From NCBI RefSeq assembly GCF_900120005.1, contig NZ_LT635454.1, forward strand, positions 149,283 to 213,282: 64,000 bases of DNA, written 5' to 3'. Positions 24,505 through 34,547 of the stretch are shown here, one piece after another (position 1 is the first letter of the stretch; every line of letters begins with the position of its first letter). The notes below the pieces were generated by a model, which did not search any database, had not been told where the DNA came from, and saw nothing but the letters and a program-made list of their open reading frames with translations. The DNA is from Holdemania sp. Marseille-P2844 (lineage in GTDB: Bacteria > Bacillota_I > Bacilli_A > Erysipelotrichales > Erysipelotrichaceae). The translations under genes were made by a program, and so were the position numbers.

Positions 24505-24612
24505 ATGAAGCAGCGTTTCTGGAAAATGGCAGCGGCGCTTGTGCTGGCTGTCGGCGCGCTCAGCCGTTTGACGATTTCACAATGGGGCTGGTATCAGCCG
24601 GAAGAAGACTGA
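24505..24612 (+). CDS. agrD: AgrD-like autoinducer precursor, predicted serine-lactone type
   Basis: Thirty-five residues. MKQRFWKMAAALVLAVGALS is a basic then hydrophobic membrane-targeting leader; RLTISQWGWY follows; QPEED is the acidic tail. This is the three-part AgrD form, and the aromatic-YQPEE junction matches clostridial and Erysipelotrichial AgrD peptides, where AgrB cuts before or after the Y. The ring-closing residue, five or six from the cut, is Ser25 instead of the usual Cys, predicting a lactone (Ser-Gln-Trp-Gly-Trp ring) rather than a thiolactone; Ser types are known in Staphylococcus intermedius and Enterococcus Fsr. GGGGGAAAGGGG lies just before the ATG. Own promoter and own terminator, 174 bases after agrB. 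Below usual gene-calling length. Confidence 0.85.
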   Translation: MKQRFWKMAAALVLAVGALSRLTISQWGWYQPEED

Positions 24613-24718
24613 CTTGGCAGTTTACAACATCAGGGGGAAAAGAACAGGGAAATGTTCGCCGACGTGATGAAGGAAGGTTGACTGAGCGTTGACGATAAGA
24701 TAATTCATTTCTCCTTTT

Positions 24719-24744
24719 GCCTATGATAGCTCATAGGCGTTTTT
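24719..24744 (+). terminator. Hairpin terminator/attenuator between agrD and the lipoprotein-Rhs genes
   Basis: GCCTATGA, loop TAGC, TCATAGGC, then GTTTTTA. Perfect stem. Only 23 bases separate it from the next start codon and no promoter fits in between, so partial read-through may feed the downstream genes. Confidence 0.75.
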
Positions 24745-24767
24745 AGTATGCACTTCAGGAGGTCTTT

Positions 24768-25178
24768 ATGCAGGGAAAACGAATATTCATTCTGATTTTG
24801 ATTCTCGGTCTGCTGGGCGGCTGTCAGCCTCAAGCGCAGAAGAGCGCGGAGCAGCAGTTTTTGCAAACGCTGCAGCGGGGACAGGCAGAGCTCGCGTCTT
24901 TATTTGAAAACGGCCAGCCTCAATCTTCCGCATGGCTGCAGCAGCTCGGCGACCTGGGCGGGCAGTGGAGCCGGATCCAGGAATCGTATAACGGAAGCGA
25001 CGAAGAGGTCGCGGCGTTAGCGCAGGCCTATGAAACGATGGGTGAAAGGGTTTGTGTTATCGCGGAAGCTTTGAAGAATCAGGAATCAGAGAAAGCGATT
25101 GAAGAATTGGAAAACTTAAAGTCCGAAGCAAGAAAGAATGGGGAAAAAGTCAATGAAATCGTTAAGCGGTGGAATTAA
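24768..25178 (+). CDS. Small lipoprotein of unknown function upstream of the Rhs toxin
   Basis: 136 residues. Signal peptide with lipobox GLLGGC (Cys19). The mature part is helical and charged, with a Gln/Glu-rich first half and a coiled-coil-like end (IAEALKNQESEKAIEELENL, KSEARKNGEKVNEIVKRW). No family recognised. AGGAGG precedes the ATG. Its last codons overlap the start of the giant Rhs gene, so the two are translationally coupled; a role in surface delivery or anchoring of the Rhs protein is possible but inferred only from position. Confidence 0.8.
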   Translation: MQGKRIFILILILGLLGGCQPQAQKSAEQQFLQTLQRGQAELASLFENGQPQSSAWLQQLGDLGGQWSRIQESYNGSDEEVAALAQAYETMGERVCVIAEALKNQESEKAIEELENLKSEARKNGEKVNEIVKRWN

Positions 25179-28100
25179 GAAACTCATGATCTGCTTGTTC
25201 AGCTTTTGTATGCTGGTGCAGAATACCGACAGCATCCGGGCGGTGAATGAGCGGCGAATTGTTGAAAAGTACAACCAGACAGGTCCGTATTACAATGTGG
25301 ATATCACGGAGAATGATCCGGTCAACAATGAGGAGTCGGAAGAACAGCCATCCCAACCGGAAACGACGCTGGATGGAGAACCGCAGCCTTCGTCAAGTCC
25401 GCAAGTTACGGCCGAACCGGAGCCGACGCCGGAAATCACAGCTGAGCCGACGGTTCAGCCTACCGTTGAACCGGCTCCGGAGCCAACTGCGGAACCCACG
25501 GTCGTTCCGACGATGACGCCGCAGCCGACGATGACGCCTGCCGTCACGCCGTCTGCCGCACCGACGGTCACGCCCTCTGCCAGCGCCGCGCCGCTGGAAT
25601 TTACGCAGACGGAAACCAATCCCGCCGATCCGCAGCCAGAGGATTTTGCGGATCCGGAAATTGTGGATGAAAGAACCGTTATTTATACCAACAAGGAAGA
25701 CCAGAATCTGAAGAAAATGGTGATGGGCGTCATTCGCAATTATAAAACGGAAGACGGCTTTGCCCCGATTGATACCCAGCTGACGCCGGCGGTCAATCTG
25801 CTTTCAGAGGAAGGCCGCGATGTTTTCGTGCAGAACACGGCGAACGTTGTCCGCAGCTATTATCCAGCGGATTCTCAAACCGGCGTTGTCTTGGAAAAAG
25901 ACGATGTCCGCGTCACCGTGATTCCGCAGCTGAAGCAAATCGGTGAACCAAGCGCAGAGGGCGCCCAGCTGATCTATCCGATGGAGCATCAGATCAATCT
26001 GCGGTATACGGTGATGCCGGCCTGGGTCGAGGAGGAGCTTGTTCTGTATGAAAAGCCGCAGACCGCTTCTTTTACCAGTCGGATCACGGTGGAAAACGGC
26101 GCCGTCCGACCGGGCGACGAACACGGGGTAATCGTCGTGGATCAAAACGGGCAGCTTGCCTTACTGATCCGCGCGCCGAAAGCCAAAGACGCCGCCGACA
26201 ACGAAACGGAAGTCCGCGTCGCGCTGAATGGCGATCAGATCGAATACAGCGTAGATGAGAGCTGGCTGATGAGCGACGACCGCGTCTATCCGGTCGTCAT
26301 CGACCCCAACTATTTCGGCTATGCGCACAACGGCACGGACGTCAGCGTATCGCAAAGCCGACCGACCAAGACGCTCGGCAATCCGAATATGGAAGCCGAT
26401 AACTGGGTGTTGAAAAACTACGACGACGCATTCCTGTTTATCGGCAATCATCCGCGTTATTCCCATGCTTTCAGCTTCTATAAGATTAACGATGACCGGA
26501 TGAACGAAGTGCTCAAAGGCAAATACATCAAAAAAGCGACGTTGAACATCATTCAGGGAAAAACCAAACCGGGCACGACGAATGAGTTGCTCGCCTGCAG
26601 CATTCCGGGTACTTACGATATTACAAAAGCGACATATCTGAACATGCCGACCAATTACGACTGCTTTACCAGCGACTGGACCTGGGAAGGCTTCTGGCTG
26701 CATACGCTGGATATTACGCCGTATGTCAAGGATGTCGCGGAAAACAACAAGCCGAATAACGGCGTGCTGCTGACGCTGAAGGATCCGGATTCCAGTTATC
26801 TGGAAATGTATGCGTCGGAATACTATTACATCACCGGTACCGGAGAAAACACGCCGTATGTCGAAGCGGAATACTATGACAGTCCGGACATCACCATGAC
26901 CGACGTCAACCAGTTTACCTGGAATGTCCGGCCTTTCGTCAAGTACGATTTCAAAGAAGGTCTGGCGTATCTGGTTGCCGTGGGTTTCGACGGAACCGCG
27001 CCTTACCATGCCCAGACAACCGTCACGATCAAAGACGGGGAAACTGTGAAATTCACCGAAACGATGGAAGCGGTGGATAACTTTTACCGTTACCCGGAAT
27101 ATCCGGAAATTGAAAAAGCTCAGAGCTACAACGAAACGAAGGTCAGCAATTACCAAACCGGGAAGTTCTTTGACAGCTTTGAGCCGGGAAAATTATATAC
27201 CGTGCAGTTCCAGTCGGTGAAGGGAACGCAGAAAAGCACGGTGAAAGAAACCTATTTCAGAACCTATGAGGTCAAGGGGTTTGATTTAGTCAGTTCGATC
27301 GCCTCATTCTACGGCATCACCAAGGAAACACTGATGCAGGATAACAATCTGCAGGATGAGCTGGTCACCCAGGGCAATATCCTGTTTATCCGCGAACCGC
27401 AGAAAAACAAAGACGTTGATTATGTGGAAGAGGATTTATCGACAGATCAGAAAAAGCAGGTGGACGCGGCGCTGCGCGGACGGGATGTGCAGTGCGAATT
27501 CGGTTTTGAGCCGATCAACCTGAACACCGGCAACTTCATTCTGGAAAGTCAGGATTTCGCAATGAACGTCCTGGAGGAAAGCTTTACTTTCTCCCGGGCC
27601 TACAACAGCAGCGCGGCCGGCGTCTTCGGTATTTTCGGCATGGGCTGGGCGTTCAGCGGACTTTCCCGGATTTCCAGTGATGATCAAGGCGCCACAGTCA
27701 TTTTAGAAGACGGTACCAAGTATTATTTTGCCAAGCAGAGCGACGGCACGTTTGTCAATAACCTGACGACGGTCTTTAAGCTGACATGGGATACCGATCA
27801 TTTCGTTTTGAAAAATCAAGACACGACCTGGGTTTACAATGAACAGGGATTTGTGACGAAGAACCTGGACAAGCAGGGCCGCGAAACAACCTATACCTAC
27901 AAACAGGGCTTGCCGGATACGATTACATTAAAAGACGGCAAAACGATAACCTTCCATTACAATGCCGAGAATCTGGTTGACGAGATCCGGCTGGGAGAAA
28001 AGGATAAGGTCAGCTATGGCTACGACACGAATCTGAATCTGATCTCTTTTACCGATCAGACCGGCGCGGTGATCGAGTATGCCTATGACGCCGATCATAA

Positions 28101-31100
28101 CATGACCTCGTGGAAGAATCAGAACGAAGCGCTGGTCATCACCAATACGTATGACGCCAATCACCGCGTAACCAAGCAGGTTGACGGCGAAGGCAATGTC
28201 ATGACGCTGGAATATCTGGAAGGCCGCACGAAAACCACGGATGCCAAAGGTAATGTGGAAACCACCTGGTTTGACGCCAAGGGTCAGACCACCAAGGTGG
28301 AATACGCGGATAACCGCCAGGTATTAAAGACCTTTGTGAATGGTTTGTTAACCGAAGAAACACTGGAAAACGGCATTCGCTGGAGCTATACTTACGACCA
28401 GAACGGCAATCAGCTGACAGCGGCGCGCAGCGATGGTTTTAAGGAAACCCGGACGTATGACGCGAATAACAACCTGCTGACAAAGTCGAATACTGCCGGA
28501 CAGAGCGAAGCCTGGACCTATGATGCCCGCAGCAACAAGACCAGTCATACCGATGCGTTGGGGCAGACCACAACCTACGCTTATAACGAACTCAACCAGA
28601 TGATCAGCGAAACCGATCCGCTCAAGCATACGACGACTTATGAATATAACGAACAGGGCCGGGTAAGCAAGGTCACCTATCCGGATGGTACATTTTATAC
28701 TTATACGTATAATGCGGCCGGATATCTGTTGACCGCGACAGATCAGGATAACCGGAAAACGACGCATGTGCTGAACGCACGTAATGAAATCGTGCAGATC
28801 ATCAATCCGGACGGCGGCACAAAATCGTTTACCTATGACGCCGCGGGTAACAAGCTGTCGGAAAGCAATTTTAACGGCAACGTCACAGTCTACGAATATG
28901 ATCTGTACGGCAACGTCGTAAAAATGACCGATCCGCTGGGTAACGTCACAACTTATACTTATGATTCAAACCAGAATCTGATCAAGACGACTTATCCGGA
29001 CGGTGCGGAGACGACCCGCACGGTGGACAGCCGCGGCCGCACAGTTTCCCAGACGGCCAACGGACTGACGAGTACCTATACGTACAATCAGTACGGCGTC
29101 GCAACGGAAACCAATGCACACGATCAGACGAAAACCTTCACTTATGACGCGCTGGGCAACATTGTAAAAACAAAGGACTTCGACGGTCTGGAAACCACAT
29201 CCACTTATGATGTCCTGGGCCGGGTTCTGACGACGACTGACAAAGCCGGCAACGTGACCACGTATGCCTATGACGCGAAGGGACAACGGACCAGTCAGAC
29301 AACCTCGCGGCAGAAAATCATCTATGAATATGACGCGCTCGGTCATGAAATCAAACAGACGCTGACCAGCGACAATCAGGTCAAGGTTACGGAAAAGGGC
29401 TATGATGGCATGGGCCATCTGATCAGCGTGAAGGATCCGCTAGGCCATACGACGACGTATACGTATTCCAAGGGCTTAAAAACAAAAATGACCGATGCCC
29501 TGGGGCAGGAAACGATTTACGCGTATGACGCTCTGGGCCGGGTTATCAGTGAAACCAGCGCGGATAAGAAGGTTCGTCGTTGGAGCTATGATCACGAAGG
29601 CAATATCCTCAGCGCCACAGATACCAACGGCCAGACGACAACTTTCGTTTACAATGGCAATCAACAGCTGATCGAACAAAAGGATGCTTTGAACAATCGG
29701 ACGACGACCACTGTCGACAGCCGCGGCCGCACAATCTTAACGACAACGCCGCTTGGCAATAAAACCGGTTTCCAGTATGATATCCACGGCCGTTTGACGC
29801 AGAAGACGCGCAATGGCAAGGTCGTTGAAAGCTATGTCTACGATCAGTTTGGAAATCTGACGTCTCAGACCGTCCAGGGCTTAACGACGACGTTTGTTTA
29901 CGACGCTTACGACCAGCTGATCAAAACGACCGAGCCGACCGGTCTGGTCACGGAAAATGTGCTGGATGAGCGGCATCGTTTGACGCAGGTGAAAGTGAAC
30001 GGCGAAATCAATCACACTTATACCTATGACACCTACGATCAGGTGATTTCGGAAACGGACGCTTACGGCAGTACGACAACCTATAAAATCAACGCCGACG
30101 GCCGGATTCTTCAGAAAACGGGTCACGGGATAACGACGGATTATACTTATGACGCCAACGGCAACTGCCTGAGTCAGACAGACAGTCTGAAAAATACCAA
30201 AGTATTTGCCTATGACGCACTGAACCGCCTGACAAGCGAGACGATCAACGGCGCAGAAATTCTCTACGTTTATGATCTGCGCGGTCATGTCACCCAGCTG
30301 ACCGACCGCAACGGCAATGTAACCGCAACAACTTATGACGGAGAAGGCAATCTGTTGTCAACGACCGCCAACGGCCATACGACACAGTCCGTTTACGATG
30401 CGGTAAATCAGAAAATTACGGAAAAGGTCGATAACCAGACGATCCGGCAATGGGCCTACGACGCTGACGGCCGGCTGATCAAGGAAACCGACGGACTGGG
30501 CGGCGTCACGCAGACGGTTTATAACCCGGCAGGTCTGGTTTCCAAGACGGTTGATCCGATGGGCTACGCGACGGAATATACTTATGACGAGCATGATAAT
30601 CTGACCCTCAGCAAAGACGCCAAAGGAAATACGATCCAGCGGCAGTACAACGCGCTGAATCAATGTGTGAAGGAAACATCGAAAATCGGCGGCGTCACAG
30701 CTTATGAATACGATCTTTTCGGCAATGTCAGGAAAACGACCTATCCGGACGGCGGCGTGGAAACGTTCACCTACAACGCCAAAAATCAAAAGGTCAGTGA
30801 AACGAAGACCAACGGCTCGGTTTGGAAATATTCGTATAATGCTTACAATCAGCTGCTGAAAACGTGGCAGGATGATGTTCTGATTGAAGAAAACGTTTAC
30901 GACGCGATCGGCAATAAGATTGAATTCTATGACGCGCTGCGCAACAAGACGAGCTGGCAGTATGATAAGACCGGCCGCGTCATCCTGCAGAAGAACGCGC
31001 TGAACCAGACGCAGACCTACACCTACGACGAAGAAGACCGGATGCTGAGCAAGACGGATGAAGCCGGGATTACGACGGTCTATACCTATGACGCGGCTGA

Positions 31101-34100
31101 CAACGTCCTGAGCGAAAAGGTCAATAACGCGAAGACAACGCGCTGGACGTATGACGCCTTTAATCAGGTGCTCAGCGAAACCGATCCGACGGGCAGCACA
31201 ACCCGGTACGAATATGATCTGAACCAGCGCCGGATTAAGACGATTGACGCGCTGGATCATGTTCAAACGGTGGAATACAATGCCGCCGGTTATGAAATTG
31301 CAGCGGTGGACGCCAACGGCAAGCGTTATGAAAAGGTTTACGATGAAGTCTACAACCTGATTCAGGAAAAAGATCCGCTGAAGCATATCGTTACCTATAC
31401 TTACGATGCGGCAGGAAACATGACTTCCGTTCAGGACGCCCGCGGCTTTAAGATCAATTATACGTTGAACAAGATGGGCAAGGTCACGCGGCGGTATTAT
31501 GATCAGACGGAAGTGCTGTACGTCTACAATACTTCTGGCGAACTGATCAAAGCGACGGATGAAGATAAGAAGTCGGAAGAATATACGTATGATAAAAACG
31601 GAAATCTGTTAACCTTGAAGCAGAAAGACGGAACGGTCATTACCTATACTTACGACGCTAATCAGAATCTGCTTTCCAAGCCGGATGCCGCATTTACCTA
31701 TGACGCGCTCAACCGGGTTATCACGATGAACGATGATCAGGGCAAGACCGAATATACCTATGACGCGGCAGGCAACACCACACAGGTTGTCCGGGACGCC
31801 AAAACGATCAAGTATGAATATGACGCCTATGGCAACCGTACCAAGATTGTCTATCCGGATAATACGTCGATCACCTATCAATACGATCTGTCCGGCAGAA
31901 TGACCAAAACCGTCAACGCTTCACATTATTCTAACTATGAATATGACGCGCTGGGACGGATGACCAAGGAGTGGATGTGCAACAACGTCGTCATCACCAA
32001 GAGCTATGACAACAACGGCAACCTGTTGACCCAACTGACCAAGCTGGGCACACGGACTCTGAGTTCTTATACGTACGTCTACAACGACATCAACAGCGTC
32101 ATTCAGGAAACAGAGATCCTGAATGGAACGACAACGGTCAAGGATTACAGCTACAATGAAAACGACGAGCTGATCAAAACGGTGAAGAAGCAGGGAAGCA
32201 GCACCACAACGACCGAGTATGTGATCACGCTGACCGGCAACAAGACGGAAGTCACGGAAGGACAGGTGACCTACCGGGCAACTTATGACGACTTCAACCG
32301 GATCAAGACGTATTATGATGGCACTTATCATATTACCTATGCTTATGACGCCAATGGCAACCGGATCCGGGAAGGCCGCGACGACAACACGGTGAAGGAA
32401 TACACATACAACAAGCTGAACCAGCTGGTCAGTGTGAAGGATTTTGACGGAACTGTAACAACGTATGCGTATGATGGAGCGGGGAACCGGATTCGTCAGA
32501 CCGCAGACCGTACGAATACCGTCGCTAAGACCTCGCCAGCGGCACTTTCTGACAGCATTGACACATTTATCCAACAGCTGAAGCAAACCCCGTCAGAAGC
32601 ACTGGAAACGCACCAGACAGAGAATAAAGTCCAAACCCGGGCTGTGACGGGCAATACAACGACGATTGATTACCTGAACGACGAATTAGCGGAGTATCCG
32701 GTAGTGTTAGTGAAGACGCAGGACAAGGCCGCAACGAAGTACTGGTATGGCAATGAAAGATTGTGTACGAACGAAGATTTCTATTTGTACGACGGACAAG
32801 GAAGCGTTACAATCTTGTTAAGCGGATACAACAGTATCTTATCGACGTACAGCTACAGCGATTATGGAAGAAGGGATAAGAAGTACAATCCATTCACCAG
32901 CGGCAGTGATGAATACGGATATCGTTCGGAAGCACACAACAGCGATGAGACTCAGTATCTGCGGGCACGGTATTATGACACGGTAACCGAACTGTTTATC
33001 AGTGCGGACGGCTATCGCGGCAACTGGCAGGATCCGTTAAGTCAGAACCGGTATAACTATGGCAGAAACAACCCGAACAAGTACTTTGACCCAACCGGAA
33101 AGTGGAGTCTGTGGGGAGCGGTAAAAAACACGGTAAACAAAGTTGTGAACACAGTGAAGAAGACTGTAAACAACGTTGTCAATACAGTGAAGAAAACAGT
33201 GAATAACGTCGTCAATACGGTGAAGAACACATTCAATCCGCCAAAACAAAGTACACCGCAAAGAAATAATACGAATCCCACAGGCTATCGAACGACCCCA
33301 CCGATCTATAAGCAATATGATAAAGCGATTACTTATCAATATGATGAACCGAGTCGACCTTCTTCCGGAGGTGGAAGTAGTAATAATGGAAGTACGCCCA
33401 ACAATTATGTTAATGCAGCAAATGACGCAGCTCTAGCTATATTGAGAGCAGCACAGGAAGCGGCAGCAAAAAAGGCAGAGGAAGAACTGAAGAAACAGAC
33501 GACAAGTAAATTTGCGGATCTGAATGAAGGGTTGAGGAGAGCAACTGAAGCGTTTACTAAGCAAATTGAAAAGAAACGGGAAGTAGAAGCCATCTTATCT
33601 GGATATAAAGGTATCGATTTCAAGGATGTAACAGACAAGATAGGATCATTAGCGAATCGTGTCAGCGGCTGGTGTAATGAAGCGAAGGGCGAAATTGAAA
33701 AAGGACTGAAGTGGGTTGGTGAAAAAGCCGGGGAAGTCGGAGACGCCGTAAAGAGAGTGACCCAGAATACAATTCAAAGCTTCATAGATCATCCAGTAGA
33801 AAATCTTGTGATAATCGGCAGCGGAGCAGCGGTACTGTACCTAACAGCGGCCTCGTTTGGAACTCTGCCAGCGTTAGCTGCATTATTGGGAAACACTGCG
33901 GCAGCAGCCTATGGCGGAGCAACGGTGTATGGAATCTACGAATACAAGAGCGGAGATAAAGAAAAAGGCGAAGAGGATCTGAAGAAGGTCGCATTATCAG
34001 CGATCACGATGGCAGGAGCCTTCGGAGCGCAGGGAAATGCAAATGTTACGAATACGCCAGGAGGGAATGTCCAGCCAAATGGAAGTCTGGCATTAGAGGG

Positions 34101-34536
34101 TGGCCGTATAATCGGATACTCAATCGCACTGGAAGGCGTAACGTCAATCAGTTCGGAGGTTACGGATGCCTTAGGCATCACTCAATCTGCGATTGCGAAT
34201 GGTGGTGGATCATCTGTAGATCAAAAGGCAAAAAATGATCGGAAGGAATCCATAAACAACGATTATGTAGAAATAGAAGGGAGAGGATCTACTGGTAGGA
34301 CAAAACCACAGGATATAGTTGAAGAAATTGCGATGGATAATACAAAGAAAAATCCATTTAATCCAGGAGAAGGAAATTCAGTCAGAAGAGTTATAGATGA
34401 GTTAGGAGATGAACGTTGGAAAAACTGGGAAAAATGGGAAGTTGTATATAGAACAGATTCTGGTAGAAAAGTAACAATACATTTTTCTTATGATCCAGTT
34501 AATCATTTGTTTGATGACTTTAAGTTTAAAAATTAA
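25153..34536 (+). CDS. Giant secreted Rhs/YD-repeat polymorphic toxin
   Basis: About 3127 residues (a start at 25138 would add five; 25153 has GGGGAAA upstream). Domains in order: signal peptide (GIKKLMICLFSFCMLVQ); Pro/Thr/Glu-rich linker (about 60-150); a DNRLRE-like region (about 390-575); a LysM-like stretch (about 705-750, VSSIASFYGITKETLM); a DUF6531-type Rhs start (about 780-880, FEPINLNTGNFILESQDF); some 70 YD repeats (to about 2450); the Rhs core (YLRARYYDTVTELFISADGY ... NPNKYFDPTG, ending about 2649). After DPTG comes an AT-richer variable tip: three 11-residue repeats, a helical part, a hydrophobic glycine/alanine stretch (VIIGSGAAVLYLTAA) and a final domain ending VTIHFSYDPVNHLFDDFKF, the likely toxin, class unknown. 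The Rhs shell encloses the tip, which acts on rival cells. Immunity gene follows by 11 bases. Confidence 0.93.
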   Translation: MKSLSGGIKKLMICLFSFCMLVQNTDSIRAVNERRIVEKYNQTGPYYNVDITENDPVNNEESEEQPSQPETTLDGEPQPSSSPQVTAEPEPTPEITAEPTVQPTVEPAPEPTAEPTVVPTMTPQPTMTPAVTPSAAPTVTPSASAAPLEFTQTETNPADPQPEDFADPEIVDERTVIYTNKEDQNLKKMVMGVIRNYKTEDGFAPIDTQLTPAVNLLSEEGRDVFVQNTANVVRSYYPADSQTGVVLEKDDVRVTVIPQLKQIGEPSAEGAQLIYPMEHQINLRYTVMPAWVEEELVLYEKPQTASFTSRITVENGAVRPGDEHGVIVVDQNGQLALLIRAPKAKDAADNETEVRVALNGDQIEYSVDESWLMSDDRVYPVVIDPNYFGYAHNGTDVSVSQSRPTKTLGNPNMEADNWVLKNYDDAFLFIGNHPRYSHAFSFYKINDDRMNEVLKGKYIKKATLNIIQGKTKPGTTNELLACSIPGTYDITKATYLNMPTNYDCFTSDWTWEGFWLHTLDITPYVKDVAENNKPNNGVLLTLKDPDSSYLEMYASEYYYITGTGENTPYVEAEYYDSPDITMTDVNQFTWNVRPFVKYDFKEGLAYLVAVGFDGTAPYHAQTTVTIKDGETVKFTETMEAVDNFYRYPEYPEIEKAQSYNETKVSNYQTGKFFDSFEPGKLYTVQFQSVKGTQKSTVKETYFRTYEVKGFDLVSSIASFYGITKETLMQDNNLQDELVTQGNILFIREPQKNKDVDYVEEDLSTDQKKQVDAALRGRDVQCEFGFEPINLNTGNFILESQDFAMNVLEESFTFSRAYNSSAAGVFGIFGMGWAFSGLSRISSDDQGATVILEDGTKYYFAKQSDGTFVNNLTTVFKLTWDTDHFVLKNQDTTWVYNEQGFVTKNLDKQGRETTYTYKQGLPDTITLKDGKTITFHYNAENLVDEIRLGEKDKVSYGYDTNLNLISFTDQTGAVIEYAYDADHNMTSWKNQNEALVITNTYDANHRVTKQVDGEGNVMTLEYLEGRTKTTDAKGNVETTWFDAKGQTTKVEYADNRQVLKTFVNGLLTEETLENGIRWSYTYDQNGNQLTAARSDGFKETRTYDANNNLLTKSNTAGQSEAWTYDARSNKTSHTDALGQTTTYAYNELNQMISETDPLKHTTTYEYNEQGRVSKVTYPDGTFYTYTYNAAGYLLTATDQDNRKTTHVLNARNEIVQIINPDGGTKSFTYDAAGNKLSESNFNGNVTVYEYDLYGNVVKMTDPLGNVTTYTYDSNQNLIKTTYPDGAETTRTVDSRGRTVSQTANGLTSTYTYNQYGVATETNAHDQTKTFTYDALGNIVKTKDFDGLETTSTYDVLGRVLTTTDKAGNVTTYAYDAKGQRTSQTTSRQKIIYEYDALGHEIKQTLTSDNQVKVTEKGYDGMGHLISVKDPLGHTTTYTYSKGLKTKMTDALGQETIYAYDALGRVISETSADKKVRRWSYDHEGNILSATDTNGQTTTFVYNGNQQLIEQKDALNNRTTTTVDSRGRTILTTTPLGNKTGFQYDIHGRLTQKTRNGKVVESYVYDQFGNLTSQTVQGLTTTFVYDAYDQLIKTTEPTGLVTENVLDERHRLTQVKVNGEINHTYTYDTYDQVISETDAYGSTTTYKINADGRILQKTGHGITTDYTYDANGNCLSQTDSLKNTKVFAYDALNRLTSETINGAEILYVYDLRGHVTQLTDRNGNVTATTYDGEGNLLSTTANGHTTQSVYDAVNQKITEKVDNQTIRQWAYDADGRLIKETDGLGGVTQTVYNPAGLVSKTVDPMGYATEYTYDEHDNLTLSKDAKGNTIQRQYNALNQCVKETSKIGGVTAYEYDLFGNVRKTTYPDGGVETFTYNAKNQKVSETKTNGSVWKYSYNAYNQLLKTWQDDVLIEENVYDAIGNKIEFYDALRNKTSWQYDKTGRVILQKNALNQTQTYTYDEEDRMLSKTDEAGITTVYTYDAADNVLSEKVNNAKTTRWTYDAFNQVLSETDPTGSTTRYEYDLNQRRIKTIDALDHVQTVEYNAAGYEIAAVDANGKRYEKVYDEVYNLIQEKDPLKHIVTYTYDAAGNMTSVQDARGFKINYTLNKMGKVTRRYYDQTEVLYVYNTSGELIKATDEDKKSEEYTYDKNGNLLTLKQKDGTVITYTYDANQNLLSKPDAAFTYDALNRVITMNDDQGKTEYTYDAAGNTTQVVRDAKTIKYEYDAYGNRTKIVYPDNTSITYQYDLSGRMTKTVNASHYSNYEYDALGRMTKEWMCNNVVITKSYDNNGNLLTQLTKLGTRTLSSYTYVYNDINSVIQETEILNGTTTVKDYSYNENDELIKTVKKQGSSTTTTEYVITLTGNKTEVTEGQVTYRATYDDFNRIKTYYDGTYHITYAYDANGNRIREGRDDNTVKEYTYNKLNQLVSVKDFDGTVTTYAYDGAGNRIRQTADRTNTVAKTSPAALSDSIDTFIQQLKQTPSEALETHQTENKVQTRAVTGNTTTIDYLNDELAEYPVVLVKTQDKAATKYWYGNERLCTNEDFYLYDGQGSVTILLSGYNSILSTYSYSDYGRRDKKYNPFTSGSDEYGYRSEAHNSDETQYLRARYYDTVTELFISADGYRGNWQDPLSQNRYNYGRNNPNKYFDPTGKWSLWGAVKNTVNKVVNTVKKTVNNVVNTVKKTVNNVVNTVKNTFNPPKQSTPQRNNTNPTGYRTTPPIYKQYDKAITYQYDEPSRPSSGGGSSNNGSTPNNYVNAANDAALAILRAAQEAAAKKAEEELKKQTTSKFADLNEGLRRATEAFTKQIEKKREVEAILSGYKGIDFKDVTDKIGSLANRVSGWCNEAKGEIEKGLKWVGEKAGEVGDAVKRVTQNTIQSFIDHPVENLVIIGSGAAVLYLTAASFGTLPALAALLGNTAAAAYGGATVYGIYEYKSGDKEKGEEDLKKVALSAITMAGAFGAQGNANVTNTPGGNVQPNGSLALEGGRIIGYSIALEGVTSISSEVTDALGITQSAIANGGGSSVDQKAKNDRKESINNDYVEIEGRGSTGRTKPQDIVEEIAMDNTKKNPFNPGEGNSVRRVIDELGDERWKNWEKWEVVYRTDSGRKVTIHFSYDPVNHLFDDFKFKN
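33142..33240 (+). repeat. Three 33-base tandem repeats in the Rhs tip
   Basis: Encode VVNTVKKTVNN twice and VVNTVKNTFNP once. The 11-residue period suits an amphipathic helix, possibly a membrane-contacting segment just after the Rhs core. Confidence 0.75.
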
Positions 34537-34547
34537 AGGAGATAAAT

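Noticed and set aside
24468..24692. 74-codon plus-strand frame overlapping agrD
   Set aside because: Its ATG lies inside the -10 of the agrD promoter and it has no ribosome binding site; the 35-codon frame has a strong one and a family-like sequence.
27800..32500. Regular repeats that might suggest a CRISPR array
   Set aside because: The units are imperfect coding YD repeats (TATGAC...ACC) in one open frame, without constant spacers.
26161..32586. Many long minus-strand open frames opposite the Rhs gene, rich in Ile/Val/Arg
   Set aside because: They mirror the repeated YD codons of the plus strand, lack ribosome binding sites and repeat the same low-information sequence.
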